A stretch of DNA of 64,000 bases, taken from assembly GCA_900554415.1 (NCBI GenBank), contig USGU01000003.1, positions 1-64,000 of the forward strand. The letters are read 5' to 3'. This document shows, piece after piece, positions 48,256 through 56,008 of this stretch (position 1 is the first letter of the stretch; every line of letters begins with the position of its first letter). The stretch is from an uncultured Lachnospiraceae bacterium (GTDB lineage: Bacteria > Bacillota > Clostridia > Lachnospirales > Lachnospiraceae). The translations under genes and the position numbers were made by a program. The notes under the pieces were generated by a model. That model worked only from the letters and a program-made list of their open reading frames with translations, searched no databases and had not been told where the DNA came from.

Positions 48256-48287
48256 ATGGAACAGTACAAGAAAGAGTTTATTGAATT
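48256..48287 (+). repeat. attR: 32-bp direct repeat, start of intact pyrE
   Basis: Identical to 23236-23267. It forms the first 32 bases of the functional pyrE, so integration keeps the coding sequence whole while replacing its upstream region. Confidence 0.95.
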
Positions 48288-48936
48288 TATGGTAGAAAGC
48301 GATGTTCTTAAATTCGGAGAATTTACATTAAAAAGTGGAAGAAAGTCTCCATTCTTTATGAATGCAGGTGCTTATGTAACCGGTTCCCAGCTTAAGAGAC
48401 TGGGACAGTATTACGCAAAGGCAATCCACGATACTTACGGGGATGAGTTTGATGTGCTGTTTGGACCGGCTTATAAGGGAATTCCGCTTGGGGTTGTAAC
48501 TGCAATCGCATACAGTGATTTATACGGCAAAGAAGTACGTTACTGCTCAGACCGTAAGGAAGAAAAAGACCACGGTGCAGACAAAGGAAGCTTTCTTGGA
48601 AGCAAGCTGAAAGACGGTGACCGTGTGATTATGATTGAGGATGTAACAACATCCGGTAAATCCATGGAAGAAACGGTTCCTAAGGTAAAAGGAGCAGCAG
48701 ATGTTACAATCGTAGGACTGATGGTATCGTTAAACCGTATGGAAGTCGGAAAAGGCGGTGTGAAATGTGCGCTGGATGAAGTAAAAGAATTATACGGATT
48801 CCCGACAGCAGCCATCGTATCTATGGAAGAAGTTGTAGAATGCCTTTACAACAAAGAATGCCAGGGAAAAGTTGTCATTGATGATACATTAAAGGCAGCG
48901 ATTGATGCATACTATGAACAGTATGGTGCAAAATAA
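48256..48936 (+). CDS. pyrE: Orotate phosphoribosyltransferase
   Basis: Converts orotate and PRPP to OMP, the fifth step of UMP synthesis. 226 residues, with FTLKSGRKSPFFMNAG, GPAYKGIPLGV, CSDRKEEKDHG and the PRPP-binding motif VIMIEDVTTSGKSM. The gene is complete. Its ribosome binding site, AAGGAGG at 48239-48245, is supplied by the element; the native one stays at the other end next to pyrD. It is therefore cut off from pyrC-F-K-D and probably depends on transcription entering from the integrase gene or from an unrecognised promoter in the 90-bp gap. Confidence 0.97.
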   Translation: MEQYKKEFIEFMVESDVLKFGEFTLKSGRKSPFFMNAGAYVTGSQLKRLGQYYAKAIHDTYGDEFDVLFGPAYKGIPLGVVTAIAYSDLYGKEVRYCSDRKEEKDHGADKGSFLGSKLKDGDRVIMIEDVTTSGKSMEETVPKVKGAADVTIVGLMVSLNRMEVGKGGVKCALDEVKELYGFPTAAIVSMEEVVECLYNKECQGKVVIDDTLKAAIDAYYEQYGAK

Positions 48937-48948
48937 GGAGGCACATGC

Positions 48949-49101
48949 ATGACGGAAAAGGTATACAAGACCATGAAAACAGCCGGTGCTGCCAATATTG
49001 CGATCGGAGTGATTTACATTGTGACCGGAGTGGCATCCGGAGTCATTCTTCTGGTTAGCGGCGGCAGATTATTGAAAGAAAAAAAGAAGTTGACATTTTA
49101 G
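48949..49101 (+). CDS. Small membrane protein, 50 aa
   Basis: ATG 48949 with AAGGAGG 6-8 nt upstream. The protein starts TEKVYKTMKTAGAANIAIGV and has one or two membrane segments (IAIGVIYIVTGVASGVILLVSG) before a basic end KEKKKLTF. It lies between pyrE and the VanZ gene, 12 nt after the pyrE stop codon, so it was probably part of the original pyr operon tail. Function unknown. Confidence 0.7.
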   Translation: MTEKVYKTMKTAGAANIAIGVIYIVTGVASGVILLVSGGRLLKEKKKLTF

Positions 49102-49115
49102 AAGGGGTCTTTTGA

Positions 49116-49613
49116 GTGAAAGCAAAAAATAGAAAGCGGATGAGGGCGCTTGGAAAGATTTTGTTCGTATTATACATCGCTTTCTTACTGTATTTTTTGA
49201 TTTTTTCTGACTGGTATGGACGGACCGGAGGAATGAGAGAATATCATTATAATCTGGTCCTGTTCAAAGAAATTCAAAGGTTCTGGAATTACAGGGAGAC
49301 ATTAGGATGGGTTGCATATGCTAATTTATTTGGCAATGTACTCATCTTCATCCCCTTTGGATTTTTCATGCCGATGGCCAGCAGATATAGAAATTTCTTT
49401 CTGACGTTTGTATATAGTTTTGGACTGAGTCTTCTGGTGGAGACATTTCAGTTGGTTACGAAAGTAGGAAGCTTTGACGTAGATGATATTTTCCTGAATA
49501 CTTGTGGAGGAATCCTTGGATATATTGCTTTCGTAATCTGTAATACAATAAGGAGATGGTACGATGATAATAGGACAGGAAAAAGAGCAGGCGCGAGAAA
49601 GAGAAAGAGATAA
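49116..49613 (+). CDS. VanZ-family membrane protein
   Basis: 165 residues starting at GTG 49116. Four to five membrane segments, e.g. ILFVLYIAFLLYFLIF, LFGNVLIFIPFGFFMPM, FLTFVYSFGLSLLVETFQL and ILGYIAFVICNTI. The VanZ signature NVLIFIPFGFF followed by SLLVETFQ and FDVDDIFLNTCGGILG is clear. VanZ-type proteins are linked with teicoplanin or lipoglycopeptide resistance and cell-envelope changes, but most chromosomal copies have no known role. The end overlaps the next gene by 50 bp. Confidence 0.88.
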   Translation: MKAKNRKRMRALGKILFVLYIAFLLYFLIFSDWYGRTGGMREYHYNLVLFKEIQRFWNYRETLGWVAYANLFGNVLIFIPFGFFMPMASRYRNFFLTFVYSFGLSLLVETFQLVTKVGSFDVDDIFLNTCGGILGYIAFVICNTIRRWYDDNRTGKRAGARKRKR

Positions 49614-49941
49614 AGAGAGAAAAAAAAGAGGGAATCGAAAATATGGGCAGGCAAAATTAAGGCATTCGAAGAAGGGGATAGAGTCCCTGCTGATAGCTAT
49701 TGTAAATGGCATTATCTTCGTTGCTTTGATTTTGACTGCATTTTTACATAAAGGGCAATCGGCTGCGATTATAGGCAGTTTTGGTTTATTTACCATTATA
49801 CTGACGGTAATGGGGCTGGTTGTCGGGATAAAAGGGTTCCGGGAACGGGACAAGAACTATGTAACCTGTAAATTGGGCGTAGGAATCAACGGAGTTGTAC
49901 TTCTCGCCTTAGTAGGACTTTTTATAAGGGGGATCGTATAG
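49564..49941 (+). CDS. DUF6142-like membrane protein
   Basis: 125 residues. A very basic, Arg/Glu-rich N terminus of about 40 residues (EKEQARERERDKERKKRGNR) precedes a hydrophobic segment (LLIAIVNGIIFVALILTAFL), a second (IIGSFGLFTIILTVMGLVVG) and a third (LGVGINGVVLLALVGLFI). The start at 49564 overlaps the VanZ end, suggesting translational coupling. DUF6142-type proteins of this layout are found in Lachnospiraceae; function unknown. Confidence 0.7.
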   Translation: MIIGQEKEQARERERDKERKKRGNRKYGQAKLRHSKKGIESLLIAIVNGIIFVALILTAFLHKGQSAAIIGSFGLFTIILTVMGLVVGIKGFRERDKNYVTCKLGVGINGVVLLALVGLFIRGIV

Positions 49942-51980
49942 TGGAAGAACGATATTATTTAACCTTGGAAAGGATTATGCAGATCAAGGAGGAAGAAACA
50001 GTTTCTGAGCCGTATCGGAGTTATTTCCGCAGGGTGGCTGATTTTCTGCTTCGTATTCATGATGTGAAGGACAGTTATCACACCAGAGTCAGACATGATA
50101 TGACGGAAGAAAAGCTTGCTGAAGAGATGGAAAATCTTTATGAAGATGTGAAGCCGGAAAACTATGAGACTTCCTATGCAAATCCAGCATACTGCCAGGC
50201 GGTGCTTGGAGAAGAACTTGGAGCATTTTTAAGTGCATTGTATGCAGAACTCCGTGGTGATATCGGATATGTATATGAAGAGAAAGAAGAGTATCTGGTC
50301 ATTGAAAATGAACTGTTCATTGAAATCTATAACCAGTTCGAAGCAGAAGAAGTCCCGGCGCTGGAAAGCCTGAAAGAAATCTTCTACTGGTATGCAAGTG
50401 ATTATTGCGATGTATTTGCAGCAGACCGTGTGAAAGAACAGATTCTTCCAACGGAGGATAACTTCTTTGTGAAGAAAATTATGGAAAGCGATTTGTCTGA
50501 TCTGCGCTACTTATACCGCTTCGGCGAGTATGTGGGCGAGAATGAGAAAAAGACAGCCGCTTATTTGAATACCTTACCGGAAGAAACCATTGCGAAGATG
50601 GCAGATACTTATACAGAAGGCTTCCGCCAGGGCTTTGTGATTACGGGAAAAGATTTAAGTAAGAAATCGGTGGCTCATATTGAATATTCGTTGGGCTTTG
50701 AACGAGTAATCAGAAAAGCCATCCGTAATTTGGAAGAAATGGGACTGCATACTATTATTTTCCGTGCACCTGCCAGTGTGATTGTGAAGAGCCGTTATGG
50801 AAAGCGTGGATTTGTGGGCGGCAATGTAAACAAGCAGTATGATTACGACCATAAAGATGATATTGCGCTGATTCTGGACAAGCAGTTCGTGGAGCGCAAG
50901 TTAGAAGTGATGCGCACTGCTTATGAGCAGAATAAAGAAATGGCAGCAAAGCTTGCAGGACCTGCTGTTATGGAAGTGTTTGGAGAAACACCATTTTCTC
51001 CAGTGGTAAAATCGGAAGCACTGCGGCTTACTGAGAAGCAGGAAGAATTGATGCTGACCTTAAATTCTAAGGCAAGTCAGATGACGAACCACTATATTCA
51101 TGGAGAAGAACGCAGTTTTACGATTATTGCGTGGCCGGTACCGGAAATCGGGGAAAAATACGAAGAGATTTTTGAAGAAGTGATTCGCATTAATACGCTG
51201 GATGCCAAGGTGTATCAGAAAGTGCAGCAGACCATTATTGATGCACTGGATAAAGGAGATTACGTGCATATCCTTGGAACAAATGGCAATAAGACGGATT
51301 TAAAAGTCAAGCTCTGGGAATTAAAGAATCCAGAGAAGGAAACTATTTTTGAAAACTGCGTGGCAGATGTAAATATTCCGGTAGGAGAAGTATTTACGTC
51401 TCCGGTTCTGGAAGGAACAGAGGGTGTACTGTTTGTAAGCAAGGTTTATTTACAGGAACTGCAGTATCAGAATCTGGAACTTCATTTTAAGGATGGGAAG
51501 ACCACGGAATACACCTGTACGAACTTTGACAAAGAAGAGGATAACAAACGTTTTGTGAAAGAGAATCTTCTTCATAACCATGCATTTCTTCCAATGGGAG
51601 AATTTGCTATCGGAACCAACACTACGGCTTATGTGGCAACGGCGAAATACCAGATTGCGGATAAGATGCCGATTCTGATAGCTGAGAAAATGGGACCACA
51701 CTTTGCAGTAGGAGATACCTGCTATAGCTGGGAAGAAGATGTTACTGCGTATAATCCGGATGGAAAACAGATTGTGGCAAGGGAGAACAGTATCAGTGCA
51801 TGCCGTAAGGAGAACCCGGAGAAAGCATATTTCCAGTGTCATACGGATATTACCATTCCTTATGAAGAACTGGGATGTATCTGCGTGCATACCAAAGATG
51901 GCGGGGAGATTAAGATTATTGAAAATGGACGTTTTGTGCTTCCAGGCACAGAAATCTTAAACGAACCACTGGATAAATAG
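49941..51980 (+). CDS. M29-family aminopeptidase with N-terminal extension
   Basis: 679 residues; the GTG start overlaps the previous stop codon by one base. The C-terminal 300 residues follow the aminopeptidase T (M29) pattern: GDYVHILGTNGNKTDLKVKL, then NIPVGEVFTSPVLEGTEGVL and FLPMGEFAIGTNTTAYVATA, with metal-ligand Glu residues in GEVF and GEFA, and a later LIAEKMGPHFAVGDTCYSWE providing further ligands. The first roughly 330 residues are a helical domain unlike classical M29 enzymes (about 410 residues in total), making this a longer, fused type. Probably a cytoplasmic metallo-aminopeptidase. Confidence 0.8.
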   Translation: MEERYYLTLERIMQIKEEETVSEPYRSYFRRVADFLLRIHDVKDSYHTRVRHDMTEEKLAEEMENLYEDVKPENYETSYANPAYCQAVLGEELGAFLSALYAELRGDIGYVYEEKEEYLVIENELFIEIYNQFEAEEVPALESLKEIFYWYASDYCDVFAADRVKEQILPTEDNFFVKKIMESDLSDLRYLYRFGEYVGENEKKTAAYLNTLPEETIAKMADTYTEGFRQGFVITGKDLSKKSVAHIEYSLGFERVIRKAIRNLEEMGLHTIIFRAPASVIVKSRYGKRGFVGGNVNKQYDYDHKDDIALILDKQFVERKLEVMRTAYEQNKEMAAKLAGPAVMEVFGETPFSPVVKSEALRLTEKQEELMLTLNSKASQMTNHYIHGEERSFTIIAWPVPEIGEKYEEIFEEVIRINTLDAKVYQKVQQTIIDALDKGDYVHILGTNGNKTDLKVKLWELKNPEKETIFENCVADVNIPVGEVFTSPVLEGTEGVLFVSKVYLQELQYQNLELHFKDGKTTEYTCTNFDKEEDNKRFVKENLLHNHAFLPMGEFAIGTNTTAYVATAKYQIADKMPILIAEKMGPHFAVGDTCYSWEEDVTAYNPDGKQIVARENSISACRKENPEKAYFQCHTDITIPYEELGCICVHTKDGGEIKIIENGRFVLPGTEILNEPLDK

Positions 51981-51998
51981 AGTTTTCCACGTTTTTTG

Positions 51999-52027
51999 TT
52001 GACATTGAGAAATAGTATTAGTAAAAT
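51999..52027 (+). promoter_or_regulatory. Promoter of the purE-purM-purN-purD cluster
   Basis: TTGACA (51999-52004) and TAAAAT (52022-52027) with a 17-bp spacer, about 70 bp before the purE start. The leader between them and the gene is AT-rich; no purine riboswitch aptamer was recognised in it. Confidence 0.75.
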
Positions 52028-52099
52028 AACTTATAAATAGATGGTTATTTATTAAAATATTTATAAATCATAATAAGCGAATAAGAAAGGAAGAAGTTT

Positions 52100-52612
52100 A
52101 TGCCAAAAGTAGGAATTGTAATGGGCAGTGATTCAGACCTGAAAGTAATGAGTAAGGCTGCTGCCATGTTGGAAAAGTTTGGAATTGACTATGAAATGAC
52201 AATCATTTCTGCACACCGTGAGCCGGATGTATTTTTCGAGTATGCGAAGAGTGCAGAGGAGAAAGGCTATAAGATTATTATTGCCGGAGCCGGTATGGCA
52301 GCACATCTTCCAGGAATGTGTGCGGCAATCTTCCCAATGCCGGTTATTGGAGTGCCGATGTCAGGCAAGAACTTAGACGGAGTGGATGCACTTTATTCGA
52401 TTGTACAGATGCCATCCGGCATTCCGGTTGCGACGGTTGCAATTGATGGTGGTGCCAATGCAGGAATTCTTGCTGCAAGAATGCTTGCGATGTCTGACCC
52501 TGAATTATTGGAAAGATTGAAAGCGTATACAACCGAAATGAAAGAAACAGTCCAGAAAAAAGCAGAAAAGCTGGACAATCTTGGCTATAAAGCATATATG
52601 GATCAGATGTAA
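52100..52612 (+). CDS. purE: N5-carboxyaminoimidazole ribonucleotide mutase
   Basis: Converts N5-CAIR to CAIR in purine synthesis. 170 residues with the class I PurE start GIVMGSDSDLKVMSKAAAML, SAHREPD, AGAGMAAHLPGMCAA and the GVPMSGKNLDGVDALYSIVQ loop, then MPSGIPVATVAIDGGANAGI. Complete and of normal length. AAGGAAG is the ribosome binding site. First gene of the local pur cluster; purM begins 63 bp downstream. Confidence 0.97.
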   Translation: MPKVGIVMGSDSDLKVMSKAAAMLEKFGIDYEMTIISAHREPDVFFEYAKSAEEKGYKIIIAGAGMAAHLPGMCAAIFPMPVIGVPMSGKNLDGVDALYSIVQMPSGIPVATVAIDGGANAGILAARMLAMSDPELLERLKAYTTEMKETVQKKAEKLDNLGYKAYMDQM

Positions 52613-52675
52613 ACGAAAAACAAGTGAATAATTGCGGGCAATACATGTCAGCGGATATACCAGGAGGAATAGAAA

Positions 52676-53704
52676 ATGTTGGATTACAAGACAGCCGGTG
52701 TAGATATCGAGGCGGGATACAAATCAGTAGAACTTATGAAGAAGCATGTGAAAGAAACCATGAGACCGGAAGTATTAGGCGGGCTTGGCGGTTTCGCAGG
52801 TGCATTTGACTTAAGTGGAATCAAGAACATGGAAGAACCGGTGCTTCTTTCAGGAACAGACGGATGTGGAACCAAGGTAAAACTTGCATTTGTAATGGAT
52901 AAACATGACACCATTGGTATTGATGCAGTGGCTATGTGTGTCAATGACATTGCGTGCTCAGGCGGAGAACCATTATTCTTCCTGGATTACATTGCCTGCG
53001 GCAAGAACTATCCAGAAAAGATTGCTACCATTGTAAGCGGTGTGGCAGAAGGATGTAAACAGTCTGGATGTGCGCTGGTCGGTGGAGAGACCGCAGAGCA
53101 TCCGGGACTCATGCCGGAGAATGATTATGACCTGGCCGGATTTGCAGTAGGTGTGGTAGATAAGAAAGATATTATCGACGGTTCTACCATCAAACCGGGT
53201 GATGTACTTGTGGCAATGCCATCCACAGGTGTTCATAGCAATGGATTCTCATTGGTTCGTAAGGTATTTGATATTACCGAAGAATCTCTGAATACATATT
53301 ATGAGGAATTAGGAAAAACACTTGGGGAGGCGCTGATTGCTCCGACAAGAATTTATGTGAAAGCCCTGAAAAATGTAAAAGAAGCCGGTGTGAGAGTGAA
53401 AGGTTGCAGCCATATTACCGGAGGCGGTTTCTATGAAAATATTCCAAGAATGCTTCCGGAAGGAATCCGTGCCGTGGTAAAGAAAGACAGCTACGAAGTT
53501 CCAGCTATTTTCAACCTGATTGCAAAAACCGGAAATATTGCAGAAGAAATGATGTACAATACTTTCAACATGGGAATCGGAATGATTGTTGCAGTAGATG
53601 AAAAAGACGTGGATGCAACTATTAAGGCTATGAAGGAAGCCGGAGACGAAGCTTTTGTAGTTGGTTATGTAGAAGCAGGAGAAAAAGGAGTTACTTTATG
53701 CTAA
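52676..53704 (+). CDS. purM: Phosphoribosylformylglycinamidine cyclo-ligase
   Basis: Forms AIR from FGAM using ATP. 342 residues with YKTAGVDIEAGYKSVELMKK, the LSGTDGCGTKVKLAF and AMCVNDIACSGGEPLFFLDY motifs of the PurM/SelD ATP-binding fold, GGETAEHPGLM and the C-terminal GCSHITGGGFYENIPRMLP. CAGGAGGA precedes the ATG. It overlaps the purN start by 7 bp, so translation is coupled. Confidence 0.97.
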   Translation: MLDYKTAGVDIEAGYKSVELMKKHVKETMRPEVLGGLGGFAGAFDLSGIKNMEEPVLLSGTDGCGTKVKLAFVMDKHDTIGIDAVAMCVNDIACSGGEPLFFLDYIACGKNYPEKIATIVSGVAEGCKQSGCALVGGETAEHPGLMPENDYDLAGFAVGVVDKKDIIDGSTIKPGDVLVAMPSTGVHSNGFSLVRKVFDITEESLNTYYEELGKTLGEALIAPTRIYVKALKNVKEAGVRVKGCSHITGGGFYENIPRMLPEGIRAVVKKDSYEVPAIFNLIAKTGNIAEEMMYNTFNMGIGMIVAVDEKDVDATIKAMKEAGDEAFVVGYVEAGEKGVTLC

Positions 53705-54324
53705 GAGTTGCAGTTCTGGTATCTGGTGGCGGAACCAATCTTCAGGCCATTATCGATGCCGTAGAAAGCGGTAAGATTACCAACACAGAATTAGTGGGTG
53801 TGATTAGTAATAACAGGAACGCATATGCACTGGAAAGAGCGAAGAAGCATGGCATTTCTGCACAGTGTATTTCACCAAAGGATTTTGAGACAAGAGCAGA
53901 ATTTAACAAAGCTTTGCTGGAAAAGTTAAACGAGCTTCAGCCGGACCTGGTGGTGCTTGCAGGATTCCTTGTGGTAATCCCGGAAGAAATGATTCGTGTG
54001 TACAGGAACCGGATCATCAATATCCATCCATCTCTGATTCCGGCATTTTGCGGAACAGGTTTTTATGGATTGAAAGTCCATGAAGCAGCACTATCGCGTG
54101 GTGTGAAAGTTGTGGGTGCTACGGTTCATTTTGTGGATGAAGGAACAGATACCGGCCCGATTATTCTGCAGAAGGCAGTTGAGGTGGAAGAAGGAGATAC
54201 ACCTGAGATTCTTCAGCGGAGAGTGATGGAGCAGGCAGAATGGAAGATTCTGCCACAGGCGATTAACTTGATTGCCAATGGAAAGATAGAAGTAACAGAA
54301 GGAAAAGTTTCTATAAAAAGATAA
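53698..54324 (+). CDS. purN: Phosphoribosylglycinamide formyltransferase
   Basis: Transfers a formyl group from 10-formyl-THF to GAR. 208 residues with LVSGGGTNLQAIIDAV, a VVLAGFLVVI strand, the catalytic NIHPSLIPAF (Asn/His) and the HFVDEGTDTGPI loop with its Asp. A Cys-Gly (FCGTGFYGLKVH) replaces the commoner small loop but is usual for the clostridial form. Overlaps purM. Confidence 0.96.
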   Translation: MLRVAVLVSGGGTNLQAIIDAVESGKITNTELVGVISNNRNAYALERAKKHGISAQCISPKDFETRAEFNKALLEKLNELQPDLVVLAGFLVVIPEEMIRVYRNRIINIHPSLIPAFCGTGFYGLKVHEAALSRGVKVVGATVHFVDEGTDTGPIILQKAVEVEEGDTPEILQRRVMEQAEWKILPQAINLIANGKIEVTEGKVSIKR

Positions 54325-54365
54325 ATAAAACGATAAGTAGAGACAGCAAAGATAAGGAGGTTCCT

Positions 54366-55637
54366 ATGAAGGTATTGATTGTTGGAAGCGGCGGAAGAGA
54401 ACATGCCATTGCGTATAGTGTCGCTAAAAGCAGTAAGGTGGATAAGATTTATTGTGCACCAGGAAATGCAGGAATTGCAGAACTGGCAGAATGTGTTCCG
54501 ATTGGTGCAATGGAATTTGATGCACTGGTTGATTTCGCAAAGGAAAAAGAAATTGACCTTGTAGTAGTAGGAATGGATGACCCTCTGGTAGGCGGATTGA
54601 TTGATGTGTTTGAAAATGCGGGAATCCGTGCGTTCGGACCGAGAAGAAATGCAGCGATTCTGGAAGGAAGCAAGGCATTTTCAAAGGATTTGATGAAGAA
54701 ATATGGAATTCCAACGGCTGCATATGAGAATTTTACAAAGCCGGAGGAAGCGCTGATATATCTTGCAAATGCAAAATATCCAATCGTGCTAAAAGCAGAT
54801 GGACTGGCACTTGGAAAAGGAGTGCTGATCTGCAACAGCTTTGAAGAAGCCCAGGCAGGGGTAAAGGAAATCATGCAGGATAAGAAGTTTGGCGCTTCCG
54901 GAGATACCATGGTGGTAGAAGAATTTATGACCGGCCGTGAAGTATCTGTATTGTCTTTTGTGGATGGAAAGACAATTAAAACCATGACAAGCGCGCAGGA
55001 CCACAAGCGTGCCAAGGATGGAGATGAGGGATTAAATACCGGTGGTATGGGAACATTCTCTCCGAGTCCGTTCTACACAGAAGAAGTGGATGCGTTCTGT
55101 AAGGAACACATTTACCAGAAGACTGTAGACGCCATGAATGCAGAAGGCAGAGAATTTAAAGGAATTATTTTCTTTGGACTGATGCTTACAGAGGAAGGAC
55201 CAAAGGTACTGGAATACAATGCCAGATTCGGTGACCCGGAGGCACAGGTTGTACTTCCGAGAATGAAGAACGACCTGGTAGAAGTGATGGAAGCCTGCAT
55301 TGACGGCAGACTGGATGAAATCAATCTGGAATTTGAGGACAATGCAGCAGTCTGCGTGGTACTTGCGTCAGACGGCTATCCACTGATTTACCAGAAAGGA
55401 CTTCCAATCAGTGGACTGGAAGAATTTAAAAAGCATGACGGATATTATTGTTTCCATGCAGGAACCAAGCTGGTTGATGGTCAGATTGTCACAAACGGTG
55501 GACGTGTCCTTGGAGTGACAGCCAAAGGGGCTACGCTGAAGGAAGCACGGGCAAATGCTTATAAAGCGACAGAGTGGGTTTCTTTCGATAATAAATACAT
55601 GAGACATGATATCGGAAAGGCCATTGACGAGGCTTAA
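54366..55637 (+). CDS. purD: Phosphoribosylamine-glycine ligase
   Basis: ATP-grasp enzyme making GAR from phosphoribosylamine and glycine. 423 residues with the N-terminal KVLIVGSGGREHAIAYSVAK, the ATP-grasp lid ADGLALGKGVLICN, the catalytic TGGMGTFSPSPFYT and the metal site EYNARFGDPEAQVVLPRMKN. AAGGAGG precedes the ATG. The cluster lacks purC, purF, purH and purL in this window, so these lie elsewhere. Ends before the valS T-box leader. Confidence 0.97.
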   Translation: MKVLIVGSGGREHAIAYSVAKSSKVDKIYCAPGNAGIAELAECVPIGAMEFDALVDFAKEKEIDLVVVGMDDPLVGGLIDVFENAGIRAFGPRRNAAILEGSKAFSKDLMKKYGIPTAAYENFTKPEEALIYLANAKYPIVLKADGLALGKGVLICNSFEEAQAGVKEIMQDKKFGASGDTMVVEEFMTGREVSVLSFVDGKTIKTMTSAQDHKRAKDGDEGLNTGGMGTFSPSPFYTEEVDAFCKEHIYQKTVDAMNAEGREFKGIIFFGLMLTEEGPKVLEYNARFGDPEAQVVLPRMKNDLVEVMEACIDGRLDEINLEFEDNAAVCVVLASDGYPLIYQKGLPISGLEEFKKHDGYYCFHAGTKLVDGQIVTNGGRVLGVTAKGATLKEARANAYKATEWVSFDNKYMRHDIGKAIDEA

Positions 55638-55684
55638 GAGAATCTTAGGATTTCGAAAGACTTTTTAAAGATTTGGCGTAAACC

Positions 55685-55713
55685 TTGACAAATGGGGCAT
55701 TTGCCACTATTAT
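55685..55713 (+). promoter_or_regulatory. Promoter of the T-box-valS unit
   Basis: TTGACA (55685-55690), 17-bp spacer, TATTAT (55708-55713). It lies just upstream of the leader described next, at the end of the purD gene. Confidence 0.75.
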
Positions 55714-55719
55714 ATTCCG

Positions 55720-55985
55720 TAGATTATGAGTTATATCTAAAGGCTGAGAAAAAGAGGAGTATGTGTTTAGGGCTGGAAAGAGAGAGCTGCCCAGAGGCTG
55801 AAAGGCAGTTCACAGGAAACGGACGCAGAAGGTAGCTTTGGAGCCGGATGTCTGAAGAAAGTAGGATGTCACGGAGTCGTTCACGTTATCGGACGAGAGA
55901 GATATGGGAGAATTTCTTTCATATAACAAAGGTGGTACCGCGTTACTATACGCCCTTTACATTTACTGTAAAGGGCGTTTACTTT
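55720..55985 (+). ncRNA. T-box riboswitch leader of valS
   Basis: The conserved T-box sequence AAAGGTGGTACCGCG (55928-55942) pairs with the acceptor end of uncharged tRNA. It is followed by a terminator with arms CGCCCTTTAC (55951-55960) and GTAAAGGGCG (55968-55977) and a T-rich tail; the T-box can pair with the 5' part to form the antiterminator. The long upstream part (from 55720) has the stem-I features of a T-box, including a purine-rich AGGAGTATGTG stretch. The downstream gene makes the sensor tRNA-Val; the specifier codon was not assigned with certainty. Confidence 0.9.
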
Positions 55986-56008
55986 TTGAGAGGAAAGTGG
56001 AGGAGAAG

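Larger units (their letters stand above)
23236..48287. mobile_element. Integrated element in the 5' end of pyrE, about 25 kb
   Basis: The interval is bounded by a perfect 32-bp direct repeat (23236-23267 and 48256-48287), the first 32 bases of pyrE. The element-internal DNA is visibly more AT-rich than the flanks. A Tn916-type tyrosine integrase and an excisionase-like gene lie at the right end, next to attR, and arm-type 12-bp repeats lie at both ends. Contents are phage-like (tail protein, tape-measure pieces), plasmid-like (ArdC, HU, ParB/tubulin remnants, serine recombinase) and unknown. No relaxase, VirB4/TcpA, portal, terminase or capsid was recognised, so it is not obviously a self-transmissible conjugative element or complete prophage. 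Best read as a decayed or satellite-like integrative element. Confidence 0.92.

Noticed and set aside
23236..48287. Classification as a Tn916-like conjugative transposon
   Set aside because: Only the integrase and excisionase match that family; no relaxase, coupling ATPase or secretion genes were seen.
52028..52099. Purine riboswitch before purE
   Set aside because: The leader is only about 70 nt, AT-rich, and lacks the conserved aptamer core and kissing loops.
55904..56008. In-frame upstream start for valS
   Set aside because: It would translate the T-box and its terminator; the ATG at 56009 has a strong GGAGGAGA site and matches family starts.
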